This document shows, piece by piece, positions 16,283-24,959 of a stretch of 64,000 nucleotides of DNA. How positions within the stretch are numbered: position 1 is the first letter of the stretch; every line of letters starts with the position of its first letter. Source of the stretch: Noviherbaspirillum soli (GTDB taxonomy: Bacteria > Pseudomonadota > Gammaproteobacteria > Burkholderiales > Burkholderiaceae_D); contig NZ_JACYOX010000005.1 in assembly GCF_015352955.1 (NCBI RefSeq), forward strand, positions 62,001 to 126,000, written 5' to 3'. The position numbers and the translations under genes were made by a program. A model generated the notes under the pieces. It was not told the origin of the DNA and made no database searches. It worked only from the letters and a program-made list of their open reading frames with translations.

Positions 16283-17049
16283 CAGTGCGACCCTCCCAGG
16301 TAGGCTTCAATGACAGCAGGATTTTTCTGGACTTCCGCGGGCGTGCCTTCGGCAATCGGTTTGCCGTAGTCCAGCACGGTAATGCGGTCGCACAGGCCCA
16401 TGACCAGCTTGACGTCATGTTCGATCAGCAGAATCGTGCGGCCGTCCGCCTTGATCTTCAGCAGCAGTTCACGCAGGCCCAGCTTTTCAGTGGCATTCAT
16501 GCCCGCGGCGGGCTCGTCCAGCGCCAGCAGCAGTGGATCGGTGGCCAGCGCCCGGGCGATTTCCAGGCGTCGCTGATCGCCGTAGGACAGGTGGCGGGCG
16601 GTGCGGCGGGCGAAGGCGCCGATGCCGACGAAATCAAGCAACTCCTGCGCACGGCGCCGGATCGCCGCCTCCTCTTCCCGCGCGGCCCGATGCCGCAGCA
16701 CCGCGCCCAGCACGCCCTGGCGCGTGCGGACGTGGCGTCCGACCATCACGTTTTCCAGCGCGCTCATTTCGCCAAACAGCCGGATGTTCTGGAAGGTGCG
16801 GGCAATGCCGGCCTTGGCGACTTCATGCGGCGCCGATGGCGAATACGGTTTGCCATCCAGCTCGAAGCTGCCGCCGTCGGGCTGATACAGCCCCGTCAGC
16901 ACGTTGAAGAAGGTGGTCTTGCCGGCGCCGTTCGGACCGATCAGACCATAGATCTGCCCTTTGGCGATGCGCATGTCCACGCCCGACAAGGCCTGCAGGC
17001 CGCCAAAGCGCTTGGTTGCCCCGCGAATGTTCAGCAAGCTGTTTTCCAT
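16282..17049 (-). CDS. livG: Branched-chain amino acid ABC transporter ATPase LivG
   Basis: The 255-residue ATPase has Walker A GPNGAGKTT, signature LSYGDQRRLEIARAL and Walker B LLALDEPAAGMN, the LivG-specific form with Ala-Ala-Gly-Met-Asn. The C-terminal extension (AEVQKNPAVIEAYLGG) is also characteristic. It pairs with LivF as the motor of the branched-chain amino acid importer. It lies between livM (12 bases upstream) and livF (overlapping). Confidence 0.93.
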   Translation of the reverse strand: MENSLLNIRGATKRFGGLQALSGVDMRIAKGQIYGLIGPNGAGKTTFFNVLTGLYQPDGGSFELDGKPYSPSAPHEVAKAGIARTFQNIRLFGEMSALENVMVGRHVRTRQGVLGAVLRHRAAREEEAAIRRRAQELLDFVGIGAFARRTARHLSYGDQRRLEIARALATDPLLLALDEPAAGMNATEKLGLRELLLKIKADGRTILLIEHDVKLVMGLCDRITVLDYGKPIAEGTPAEVQKNPAVIEAYLGGSH

Positions 17050-17061
17050 TGCGTGGCTCCC

Positions 17062-18270
17062 TTACACCGGCGCGACGCCGGTGCTGGGCGCAGGCTTGTC
17101 GACATCGGCTTCGGGACGATCTTCATGCCGCGGCGCGGGCCACAGTCCTGCCGGACGGGTCAGCATGATGACGACCATCGCCAGGCCATACAGCAGCTGG
17201 CGCAGGATTTCCGCGTCGACCAGCACCTTGCCGAACAGCGCATGCTGCACCGGCTCCACGGTATGCCGCAGCACCTCCGGCAAGGCCGCCAGGATCACGC
17301 CGCCAAGCACCACGCCCGGTATATGGCCCATGCCGCCCAGCACCACCATGGCCAGCACGGCGATCGATTCGGTCAGGGAAAAGGATTCGGGAGAGACGAA
17401 GCCCTGAAACGCGGCAAACAGGCCACCCGCAACGCCGCCGAACGATGCGCCCATCGCAAAGGCAAGCAGCTTGACGTTACGGGTATTGATGCCCATCGCC
17501 TTGGCTGCGATTTCATCCTCGCGGATGGCGATCCAGGCGCGGCCCAGACGGGAGTCATGCAGGCGGTAGGAAATGAACACGATCGCCAGGCAGAGCGCCA
17601 GGAACAGGAAATAATAGGCATTCACCGAGGGCATCGAAAAGCCGCCTATCTTCACCATGGCGCCCGATCCGGCCTCGCCGCCGAGCGACACGCCAAAGAT
17701 GCGCACCGGGTCGATCAGGTTGATGCCCTGCGGTCCGTTGGTGATGTTGACCGGACCATTCAGGTTGTTCATGAAAATCCGGATGATCTCGCCAAAGCCC
17801 AGGGTCACGATGGCCAGGTAATCGCCACGCAGCTTCAGCGTGGGCGCGCCCAGCAGCGCGCCGAAGACGCCGGCCAGCAATGCCGCTAGCGGAAGAATCA
17901 CCCACAGCGACAGATGAATGCCCTGCTGCGCCACCTCCGGCCCGAAAAAGGCAATCGCCGCCTCGCCCAGCGGCTGGTACTGGTTCACCAGCGACTCGAG
18001 CAAGGTGGCGAACTGCGGCGAAGCCATCAATCCGGTCAGGTAGGCGCCGAGCGCATAGAAGGCGATATAACCGAGATCGAGCAACCCCGCGAAGCCGACC
18101 ACGATATTCAGGCCCAGCGCCAGCATGATGTAGAGCAGCGCCAGGTCGATGATGCGCACCCAGGAATTGCCAAAATTGGAAGCGATGAAAGGGAACGCCA
18201 GTACGACGACCGCCAGCGCGATCAGGCTGGCGCGGCTGCGGGTTGGGCGCGAAGAAATGGTGTAGGCCAT
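17062..18270 (-). CDS. livM: Branched-chain amino acid ABC transporter permease LivM
   Basis: The 402-residue polytopic membrane protein contains the LivM blocks YIMLALGLNIVVGFAGLLDL, the LKLRGDYLAIVTLGFGEIIR motif and the coupling-helix region GRAWIAIREDEIAAKAMGIN. The first ATG is at 18270, 19 bases after livH; an in-frame TTG at 18306 overlapping livH is a less likely start. The C-terminus (LWPAPRHEDRPEADVDKP) is a hydrophilic tail in the cytoplasm. Confidence 0.92.
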   Translation of the reverse strand: MAYTISSRPTRSRASLIALAVVVLAFPFIASNFGNSWVRIIDLALLYIMLALGLNIVVGFAGLLDLGYIAFYALGAYLTGLMASPQFATLLESLVNQYQPLGEAAIAFFGPEVAQQGIHLSLWVILPLAALLAGVFGALLGAPTLKLRGDYLAIVTLGFGEIIRIFMNNLNGPVNITNGPQGINLIDPVRIFGVSLGGEAGSGAMVKIGGFSMPSVNAYYFLFLALCLAIVFISYRLHDSRLGRAWIAIREDEIAAKAMGINTRNVKLLAFAMGASFGGVAGGLFAAFQGFVSPESFSLTESIAVLAMVVLGGMGHIPGVVLGGVILAALPEVLRHTVEPVQHALFGKVLVDAEILRQLLYGLAMVVIMLTRPAGLWPAPRHEDRPEADVDKPAPSTGVAPV

Positions 18271-18289
18271 AGGATAGGGTAGGTTCCGT

Positions 18290-19219
18290 TCAGGCGCGAT
18301 CGGCAACGCGCTCGCCCATCAGCCCGGAAGGACGCAGCGTCAGCACGATGATCAATACGATGAAGGCAAAGATATCCTGGTAGTTACTGCCGAGGAATCC
18401 GCCGGTAAGGTCGCCGATGTAGCCGGCACCCAGGCTTTCGATCAGGCCGAGCAGAATACCGCCCAGCATGGCGCCATAGATATTGCCGATGCCGCCAAGC
18501 ACAGCGGCCGAAAATGCTTTCAGTCCGGGCACGAAGCCCATTGCAAACTGGGCCGAGGAATAATTCGCGCCCCACATCACGCCAGCCACTGCTGCCAGCG
18601 CCGCGCCCACAGCAAAGGTGACGACGATGACACGGTTGGCATCCACGCCCATCAGGCCGGCAATCCGCGGATTCTCGGCCGTGGCCCGCATTGCGCGGCC
18701 CATCTTGGTCTTCTCCACCAGCAGCACCAGCAACAACATCGACAGCGCCGCCAGTGCCAGCAGCATGACCTGCGTCGGCGTGATCAGCGCACCCATCAGG
18801 TTCAGCGACTCGGAAGGCATCACCTGGGGGAAAGGAAGTGGATTGCGTCCCCACACCATCATCGCGATCGTTTGCAGCAGGATGGAAACACCGATTGCCG
18901 TAATCAGCGGCGCCAGACGCGGCGCGTTGCGCAGCCGTCGGTAAGCAACGCGCTCGATCACGATATTGACGATGACACAGACTGGAATCGCGCCAAGGAT
19001 GGCAATGATCAGCTTGACTACCCCTGGAAGGCCCGGGGCGGCACTGTTCACCAGTTTCAATATGGTCAGGCCCGACATCGCACCGATCATCAGCACTTCA
19101 CCATGGGCAAAGTTGATCAGATTGAGAACGCCGTAGACCATGGTGTATCCCAAGGCGATCAGGGCATACATGCTGCCCAACACCAGGCCGTTGACGATTT
19201 GCTGCAGGAAAATTTCCAT
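18290..19219 (-). CDS. livH: Branched-chain amino acid ABC transporter permease LivH
   Basis: The 309-residue membrane protein begins MEIFLQQIVNGLVLGSMYAL and contains GYTMVYGVLNLINFAHGEVL, the standard LivH signature, and the coupling motif MRATAENPRIAGLMGVDANR. It forms the transmembrane channel with LivM. It is the first gene of the operon, so the promoter should lie in the 84 bases between it and ispH. Confidence 0.93.
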   Translation of the reverse strand: MEIFLQQIVNGLVLGSMYALIALGYTMVYGVLNLINFAHGEVLMIGAMSGLTILKLVNSAAPGLPGVVKLIIAILGAIPVCVIVNIVIERVAYRRLRNAPRLAPLITAIGVSILLQTIAMMVWGRNPLPFPQVMPSESLNLMGALITPTQVMLLALAALSMLLLVLLVEKTKMGRAMRATAENPRIAGLMGVDANRVIVVTFAVGAALAAVAGVMWGANYSSAQFAMGFVPGLKAFSAAVLGGIGNIYGAMLGGILLGLIESLGAGYIGDLTGGFLGSNYQDIFAFIVLIIVLTLRPSGLMGERVADRA

Positions 19220-19303
19220 GGCCGGCCATGATCAAAAGTAGTTATATTTTTACGCCAGAACGGCAATCGGTCATGGCGCGCTTTTTATTCCGTACCTGAG
19301 GAA

Positions 19304-20248
19304 TCAACCAGGTTCGGGCAGACCATGCAAGCCCTTGGGCAGGGGAAACGTCACATTCTCTTCCACACCTTCCAGTACCCGTACGCTACGCGCACCGAAC
19401 ACCTTCAACTGTGCAATCACCGCGTCCACCAGAATCTGGGGTGCCGATGCACCGGCAGTGACGCCGATGCGTTTGGTTCCCTCCAGCCAGGCCGGGTCGA
19501 TTTGCGCTGCGTTATCCACCATGTAGGCGGCCGTCCCTTTCTTTTGGGCCACTTCACGCAGCCGGTTCGAATTGGAACTGTTCGGACTGCCAACAACGAT
19601 CACCAGGTCAACCTGGGGCGCCATGAACTTCACCGCTTCCTGGCGGTTGGTGGTGGCATAGCAGATGTCACCTTTCTTGGGCTCGGCGATATTGGGAAAC
19701 CGGCGCTTGAGTGCGGCGATGACGTCGGCGGTGTCATCCACCGACAGTGTCGTTTGCGTCACATAGGCCAGCTGGTCAGGATTGCGCACCTGGAGGTGCT
19801 CGACGTCGTCGGCGGTTTCCACAAGATACATGCCCTGGTCGGCTTGCCCCATGGTACCTTCCACTTCAGGATGACCGGCATGGCCGATCATGATGATCTC
19901 CCTTCCTTCCCGCCGCATCTTAGCCACTTCAACATGCACTTTCGTCACAAGTGGACAAGTCGCATCGAATACCGTGAGGCCACGTTGCGCCGCTTCCTCC
20001 TGGACGGAGCGCGGCACACCGTGGGCAGAAAACACAAGCGTGTTCCCGGGAGGGACATCAGCAAGCTGCTCGATGAAAATAGCGCCCTTGCGCCGCAGGT
20101 CATCGACCACGTAGGCGTTATGCACGATCTCGTGGCGCACATAGATGGGAGCGCCGAACTGCGCCAGCGCCCGTTCGACGATTTCGATTGCCCGGTCGAC
20201 GCCAGCGCAAAAACCGCGCGGTTGCGCTAGCAGGATTTCCTGTTCCAT
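19304..20248 (-). CDS. ispH: 4-hydroxy-3-methylbut-2-enyl diphosphate reductase
   Basis: The 314-residue [4Fe-4S] enzyme carries out the last step of the MEP isoprenoid pathway, reducing HMBPP to IPP and DMAPP. The three cluster-binding cysteines are present: [11 protein letters not shown] (Cys about 13), [12 protein letters not shown] (about 97) and [11 protein letters not shown] (about 195). The substrate-binding [20 protein letters not shown] and [13 protein letters not shown] motifs are intact. Length is usual. It follows fkpB in the conserved fkpB-ispH order, 57 bases apart. Confidence 0.97.
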   Translation of the reverse strand: MEQEILLAQPRGFCAGVDRAIEIVERALAQFGAPIYVRHEIVHNAYVVDDLRRKGAIFIEQLADVPPGNTLVFSAHGVPRSVQEEAAQRGLTVFDATCPLVTKVHVEVAKMRREGREIIMIGHAGHPEVEGTMGQADQGMYLVETADDVEHLQVRNPDQLAYVTQTTLSVDDTADVIAALKRRFPNIAEPKKGDICYATTNRQEAVKFMAPQVDLVIVVGSPNSSNSNRLREVAQKKGTAAYMVDNAAQIDPAWLEGTKRIGVTAGASAPQILVDAVIAQLKVFGARSVRVLEGVEENVTFPLPKGLHGLPEPG

Positions 20249-20305
20249 AACTGTGTGTATTCCCTGATCGATTAAAAACGCGCTGCCTGGCTGCCGCTGC
20301 GCACG

Positions 20306-20761
20306 CTACAGTATGCCGATGATGCGTACGTCGAAACGCAGCGTCTGGCCAGCCAGCGGGTGATTGAAATCGAAAAGCGCATCATCGGCGTTGATTTCAA
20401 GCAGCACCCCGGCAAAGCGGCCGCCGCCGGGCGCCGCAAATTCAACCACATCGCCTACCTTGTATTCCTCGCCAAGCTGCGAATTATCGGCAAGCGTGGC
20501 GCGGGAAACCCGCTGCAGCAATTCCGGATTGCGCTCGCCGAATGCTTCGGATGGCGCCAGCGAAAAGCTGCGCTCGGCGCCGTCGGCCAGGCCAATCAGG
20601 CGTTCTTCGAGAAAGGGGGCAAGCTGGCCCGTGCCAAGTTGCAGAGTGGCTGGATTGCCGTTGAAGGTGGTAACGATGTCGTTGCCATCCTGCGACGCGA
20701 GTCGGTAATGCAGCGTCAGATAGGCTCCTGGGCCCACGACCGGCTGTGTTAGATTTTCCAT
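20306..20761 (-). CDS. fkpB: FKBP-type peptidyl-prolyl isomerase, SlpA-like
   Basis: The 151-residue cytoplasmic protein begins with an FKBP half-domain (YLTLHYRLASQDGNDIVTTF), continues with the LGTGQLAPFLEERLIGLADG block, carries the inserted IF (chaperone) domain (AFGERNPELLQRV) and returns to the FKBP part with FDFNHPLAGQTLRFDVRI, the SlyD/SlpA signature. ATG 20761 was chosen over 20791 because it has a GGAAG ribosome site. It is just upstream of ispH, the conserved proteobacterial arrangement. Confidence 0.92.
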   Translation of the reverse strand: MENLTQPVVGPGAYLTLHYRLASQDGNDIVTTFNGNPATLQLGTGQLAPFLEERLIGLADGAERSFSLAPSEAFGERNPELLQRVSRATLADNSQLGEEYKVGDVVEFAAPGGGRFAGVLLEINADDALFDFNHPLAGQTLRFDVRIIGIL

Positions 20762-20866
20762 GAGCTTCCGCCAGACAAAATAATCCGCCATTTTAAGCCA
20801 CCACAGCCGCTAGCGCCGACTGGTGGCGATTGCACCGATCGAAGCACCCTGCATGAAAGACAGAAC

Positions 20867-21541
20867 ATGGGAATTGCTGACTGGCCGGAAGCATTGCGGC
20901 CGAGGGAAAGACTGATTGCGCTTGGCGCACACACCTTGTCCGATGCAGAATTGCTGGCGATCTTTCTCCGCACCGGTCTGCCTGGTTGCTCCGCCGTTGA
21001 ACTGGCCCAGCGCATGCTGTTGCACTTCGGGTCCTTGCATGCACTCTGCAATGCTGCGGTACATGAGTTCTGCAAGCTCCCAGGCCTTGGCCCAGCGAAA
21101 TTTGCGCAATTGCAGGCAGTACTGGAATTGGCACGCCGCACGACAATGGAAGAAATAAAACGCGGTTCGCCGCTGACCAGTACCCTGGCCGTTCGGCACT
21201 ATCTCCAGTTACGCCTGGCCACCCTTCCCTATGAGAGCTTTGCCGTTATTTTCCTGAATGCAAAACACCATGTTATTGCATGTGAGGAATTATTCCGTGG
21301 CACCCTGACGCGGGCGCAAGTACATCCTCGTGAAGTGGTACGGGCAGCAATGCATTGCAATGCAGCCGCTTGCATACTGGCTCACAACCATCCTTCCGGC
21401 GAGCCATTGCCCAGTAGCCAGGACCATGAAATCACGCATCTCTTGATCGATGCGCTCGGCCTGATCGAGGTGCGAGTACTTGATCACCTGATTGTCGCAG
21501 GCAAGCGAATCTACTCCTTTATGGAGCATGGCGAACTGTGA
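20867..21541 (+). CDS. radC: RadC family JAB-domain protein
   Basis: The 224-residue protein has an N-terminal helix-hairpin-helix part (LPGLGPAKFAQLQAVLELAR, about 70-88) and a C-terminal JAB/MPN domain with the JAMM metal motif: Glu in HVIACEELFRG and HNHPSGEPLPSSQDHEIT. Despite its name, the family is not needed for general DNA repair; its real role is not settled. It sits directly upstream of rpmB-rpmG, the usual proteobacterial order, and is divergent from fkpB. Confidence 0.95.
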   Translation: MGIADWPEALRPRERLIALGAHTLSDAELLAIFLRTGLPGCSAVELAQRMLLHFGSLHALCNAAVHEFCKLPGLGPAKFAQLQAVLELARRTTMEEIKRGSPLTSTLAVRHYLQLRLATLPYESFAVIFLNAKHHVIACEELFRGTLTRAQVHPREVVRAAMHCNAAACILAHNHPSGEPLPSSQDHEITHLLIDALGLIEVRVLDHLIVAGKRIYSFMEHGEL

Positions 21542-21606
21542 AAAACGATGCGTCTTTTTGTTAAATAAAAAGAACAAAGCAAGAAACAATTGTTTTTCGC
21601 AAGTCG

Positions 21607-21635
21607 TTGAATATTCTACTTTTTTTGGATATACT
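21607..21635 (+). promoter_or_regulatory. Sigma70 promoter of rpmB-rpmG
   Basis: TTGAAT (21607-21612), a 17-base spacer and TATACT (21630-21635) form a good sigma70 promoter 42 bases before the rpmB start. The region is strongly A+T-rich compared with its surroundings, as is usual for ribosomal-protein promoters. Confidence 0.8.
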
Positions 21636-21676
21636 CTCGTTTTTTCCAATTTCGGAAATATTTGAAGGAGTGAAAC

Positions 21677-21913
21677 ATGGCACGTCAATGCCAAGTCACC
21701 GGGAAGAAGCCGATGGTCGGCAACAACGTTTCCCATGCAAACAACAAGACCAAGCGTCGCTTTCTGCCTAACCTGCAGAATCGTCGCATTTTCGTAGAGT
21801 CGGAAAACCGCTGGGTTTCCCTGCGCCTGTCTAACGCTGGCCTGCGCATCATCGACAAGATCGGCATCGACGCCGTCCTGGCCGATATGCGCGCCCGTGG
21901 CGAAAAAGTCTAA
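21677..21913 (+). CDS. rpmB: 50S ribosomal protein L28
   Basis: The 78-residue basic protein begins [20 protein letters not shown], with the L28 motif [14 protein letters not shown], and ends MRARGEKV. Length is exactly that of most proteobacterial L28. A GAAGGAG ribosome site precedes the ATG. It is co-transcribed with rpmG, 21 bases downstream. Confidence 0.98.
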   Translation: MARQCQVTGKKPMVGNNVSHANNKTKRRFLPNLQNRRIFVESENRWVSLRLSNAGLRIIDKIGIDAVLADMRARGEKV

Positions 21914-21934
21914 TCCCACAGTAAAGGAATCATC

Positions 21935-22102
21935 ATGGCTACCAAAGGCCGCGACAAAATCAAGCTGGAATCGACTGCAGGCACGGGTCACTTCTACACC
22001 ACGACCAAGAACAAGCGCACCATGCCGGAAAAAATGGAGATCATGAAGTTCGATCCCAAGGCTCGCAAGCATGTTGCATACAAGGAAACGAAGATCAAGT
22101 AA
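21935..22102 (+). CDS. rpmG: 50S ribosomal protein L33
   Basis: The frame from ATG 21935 to TAA 22102 encodes 55 residues beginning [20 protein letters not shown], with [20 protein letters not shown] and the end [10 protein letters not shown], the standard L33 sequence. It is the cysteine-free (non-zinc) form. A GTAAAGGAATC ribosome site precedes it and a terminator at 22123 closes the rpmB-rpmG operon. Confidence 0.97.
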   Translation: MATKGRDKIKLESTAGTGHFYTTTKNKRTMPEKMEIMKFDPKARKHVAYKETKIK

Positions 22103-22122
22103 TTGATCTGACCTCCCGGAAG

Positions 22123-22148
22123 CCCGCATTCGATTGCGGGTTTTTTTT
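22123..22148 (+). terminator. Terminator of rpmB-rpmG
   Basis: A 6-bp G+C stem (22123-22128 with 22135-22140) is followed by eight T residues, 20 bases after the rpmG stop. Confidence 0.85.
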
Positions 22149-22196
22149 CGCCTCCAGGTTTGAGAGTCGCCTTCTGGCCAAACCGGTCAACACTAA

Positions 22197-22226
22197 AAAA
22201 AGAGCCCGGCGAACCGGGCTCTTTTT
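22197..22226. terminator. Terminator of the desaturase gene (also reads rightward)
   Basis: A perfect 13-bp stem (22197-22209 with 22214-22226) and a 4-base loop have T-rich ends on both strands. It stands 24 bases past the stop of the leftward desaturase gene. Confidence 0.85.
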
Positions 22227-22249
22227 GAGGGAATGCTTCCTAGCCTTGC

Positions 22250-23446
22250 TCAGGCATAGCTGCGCAACCGTAAGGAAAACTCCTGCAGCGAACGGATACC
22301 GGAGGATTCAGCGCGACGGCACCAGTCCTGCAAATGATGCAGCAGTTGGTCACTGGTGGAATGCGACCTTTCCCACAGTGCGCTCAATTCAGCACGCATA
22401 TCGTGCATGGTCTTCAGCGCCTTGCTATGTGCCAGCAACTCGCTCAACTGCTGACGCTGCGGCGCTTCCAGTTTGGCGGGTTCCTTTTGCAGCAGTTTGC
22501 GCGACCGGCGCAGTGCATCGCTGCCCATTTCCGTTTTGCTGCGGATATGGGCAATTTCTTCACGCCAGGTATGACGAATGGACTTGGTGTATTTCGCCAT
22601 CACGTCATAGCGGTTCGATACGATGGACTGCAAAGTGGCCAGGTCGGCAACACGCTTTCCGCTATCGAATTTCGGCGCCGGTGCGACCTTTTTCACGGTC
22701 GCCAGACCCAGCGTCTCCAGGATACGGATGTACATCCAGCCGATATCGAACTCGTACCACTTCGACGACAGTTTTGCCGAGGTGCCGAAGGTGTGATGAT
22801 TGTTATGCAGTTCCTCGCCGCCGATCAGGATCCCGATTGGGAAGATATTGGTTGCCGCATCATTGCAGTCATAGTTGCGGTAACCCCAGAAATGGCCGAT
22901 GCCATTGATAATGCCGGCGGCAGTCACCGGAATCCAGAGCATCTGCACTGCCCAGACTGACAGGCCGACAATGCCAAACAGCGCAAGGTCGATGAACAGC
23001 ATCAGGATGATGCCAAGCGCACTGTGCTTGGTATAGAGATTGCGCTCGATCCAGTCATCAGGCGTGCCGTGACCGTATTTCTCCACGGTCTGCTGGTTTT
23101 TTGATTCTGCACGGTAAAGTTCAGCACCTTCGAGCAGCACCTTCCTGATGCCACGAGTAACCGGACTATGCGGATCTTCCTCAGTTTCACACTTCGCATG
23201 ATGCTTGCGGTGGATCGCTGCCCATTCCTTGGTGACCATGCCAGTCGTCATCCAGAGCCAGAAACGGAAAAAATGGCTGGGGATGGCGTGCAAGTCGAGT
23301 GCGCGATGCGCCTGGCTGCGATGCAGGTAAATAGTCACACCGGCGATCGTTATATGGGTAACGACCAGCGTGTAGATAACGATTTGCCAGGCGCTAGCAC
23401 GGGTCAGGCCATTCGACAGAAAGTCCAAAACTGCATTCAGAATCAT
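22250..23446 (-). CDS. Membrane fatty-acid desaturase (delta-9 acyl type)
   Basis: The 398-residue membrane protein has the three histidine boxes of di-iron acyl desaturases: HRSQAH (about 42-47), HRKHH (about 79-83) and HNNHH (about 215-219), with hydrophobic pairs between them. GGEELHNNHHTFGTSAKLS and RNYDCNDAATNIF are typical of the bacterial DesA/OLE1-like family that inserts a cis double bond in membrane acyl chains. A helical C-terminal extension of about 120 residues is also seen in betaproteobacterial members. The ATG at 23446 has a GGAG site 5 bases upstream. Confidence 0.92.
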   Translation of the reverse strand: MILNAVLDFLSNGLTRASAWQIVIYTLVVTHITIAGVTIYLHRSQAHRALDLHAIPSHFFRFWLWMTTGMVTKEWAAIHRKHHAKCETEEDPHSPVTRGIRKVLLEGAELYRAESKNQQTVEKYGHGTPDDWIERNLYTKHSALGIILMLFIDLALFGIVGLSVWAVQMLWIPVTAAGIINGIGHFWGYRNYDCNDAATNIFPIGILIGGEELHNNHHTFGTSAKLSSKWYEFDIGWMYIRILETLGLATVKKVAPAPKFDSGKRVADLATLQSIVSNRYDVMAKYTKSIRHTWREEIAHIRSKTEMGSDALRRSRKLLQKEPAKLEAPQRQQLSELLAHSKALKTMHDMRAELSALWERSHSTSDQLLHHLQDWCRRAESSGIRSLQEFSLRLRSYA

Positions 23447-23550
23447 TCAGGCTCCAAAGTTGATGGGCGGGAGGTCATATTCCCTGGCGGTCATGATCCT
23501 AGGTATGGATTAGCCGCATTTATTGAATTTTGTCCTATATTTTACGCGCT

Positions 23551-24870
23551 TTATTGCTTTATGGATGAAAGTTCTGACGATGCAAATGATTGTGACACAT
23601 CCGTTGCCATCCTGATCTCATGTTGGGAATAGGGAATTCTGATCTTTTCTTCGCTTAAAACCTGCCAAATTGCACGGTTGACAAGTGACAACAAATTGCC
23701 TTTTCCGTTTTCCGGATCCTCTATCCAGAACCCCAGCTCCACTTCAAGCCCATTCAGGCCAAAGCCTGTCAGCAACGCGTGCGGTACCGGATCTTGGCAG
23801 ATGCGTGGAATCTCGTGAATGGCATCGACCAGTTTAGGCAGCAGCACTTCCACATCGGTTTCATAAGCTACCGTCACCCGTGTAGCAAGCCTGAGTTTCC
23901 GGTCGCTCAGGGAATGATTCTGTACCGCACCTGAAATGAGGATATCGTTCGGTACCACTGTCTCTATTCCGTCCAGGCTGCGTATTATCGTATAGCGTGT
24001 GTTGATCCGGGTTACCTGTCCGTAAAAGGTTGCCACCGAAACCATATCGCCTACTGCCATGCTCCGTTCGAGCAGGATAACGAATCCTGATACATAACTG
24101 CTGACGATCTTCTGTAAACCAAGACCTATACCGACCCCAAGTGCACCACCAAACACGGAAAGCACCGTCAAATCGATGCCGGCAAGCGAAAGGCTGAGAA
24201 GAATGGCAACCAGAATCAGACTCGCCCGCCCTGCCCTCGCCATCACCAGGCGCGCCGATGAATGTATGGTGCTTACTTTCATCAGCCTTTCTTCCAGCAC
24301 GGCGCCTAGCCATAACGCAAGGATGAGGGTTGCGCCGATGGAGGCAATGGCCTGAATAATCACCAGCAAGGAGGTCTGGTAGCGTCCGGTTGGAATCGAG
24401 GTGCGTTCCAGGTAAGCGATCAGGTCAGGCCACAGACCCGTCAGATGTATGGCAAGGCCCAGCCAGACCAGCGCGGCAAACACCTTTTCAAAGCCGAGCA
24501 GCAAGCCGCCGGCATTGCCGTTGCGCATGAAAACGCGCCGTAACAGATAGAACACCAGACGTACCAGCGCAAGAGAGCCCACGATTGGCAAGGCAAGCGT
24601 CAATAACGGCACTGGCTGCCATTTTAAAAACGCCATGCGAGCGGCCGCCAGGATGGCAAAGGCAGCGATAGGCCACAGCATCGAATGGACCGACCGGGCT
24701 TGGCTATCTTCGGTAACTACGGTTCGACTTTGGGCTGAACCCCAGCGAACTGCCAGACGAGAAAGCAACTGGGAAAGGAGAATGGAAGCCGTAACCGCGC
24801 CCGTCTGCCAGACAAAGCCGGCAGTACGGACCTCCGACCATAGATCAAGCCAGGAAAACGAAAGCATCAT
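23551..24870 (-). CDS. Mechanosensitive channel of the MscS family
   Basis: The 439-residue inner-membrane protein has about five hydrophobic segments before the MscS core. The pore helix GGALGVGIGLGLQKIVSSYVSG carries the Gly/Ala packing pattern of MscS TM3, and the beta domain follows (LLERSMAVGDMVSVATFYGQ, VPNDILISGAVQNHS). It opens on hypo-osmotic shock to release solutes. It is longer than E. coli MscS (286) because of extra N-terminal helices. Two adjacent ATGs at 24870 and 24867 are possible starts; neither has a strong ribosome site. Confidence 0.92.
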   Translation of the reverse strand: MMLSFSWLDLWSEVRTAGFVWQTGAVTASILLSQLLSRLAVRWGSAQSRTVVTEDSQARSVHSMLWPIAAFAILAAARMAFLKWQPVPLLTLALPIVGSLALVRLVFYLLRRVFMRNGNAGGLLLGFEKVFAALVWLGLAIHLTGLWPDLIAYLERTSIPTGRYQTSLLVIIQAIASIGATLILALWLGAVLEERLMKVSTIHSSARLVMARAGRASLILVAILLSLSLAGIDLTVLSVFGGALGVGIGLGLQKIVSSYVSGFVILLERSMAVGDMVSVATFYGQVTRINTRYTIIRSLDGIETVVPNDILISGAVQNHSLSDRKLRLATRVTVAYETDVEVLLPKLVDAIHEIPRICQDPVPHALLTGFGLNGLEVELGFWIEDPENGKGNLLSLVNRAIWQVLSEEKIRIPYSQHEIRMATDVSQSFASSELSSIKQ

Positions 24871-24959
24871 CTATTTCTGCAGGGAACGATTAAGGATGGC
24901 GCTGAGCGTACCCCGCAAATCAGAAGGGGTCAACCAAGCGCATCCTTGAGGTAACAAAG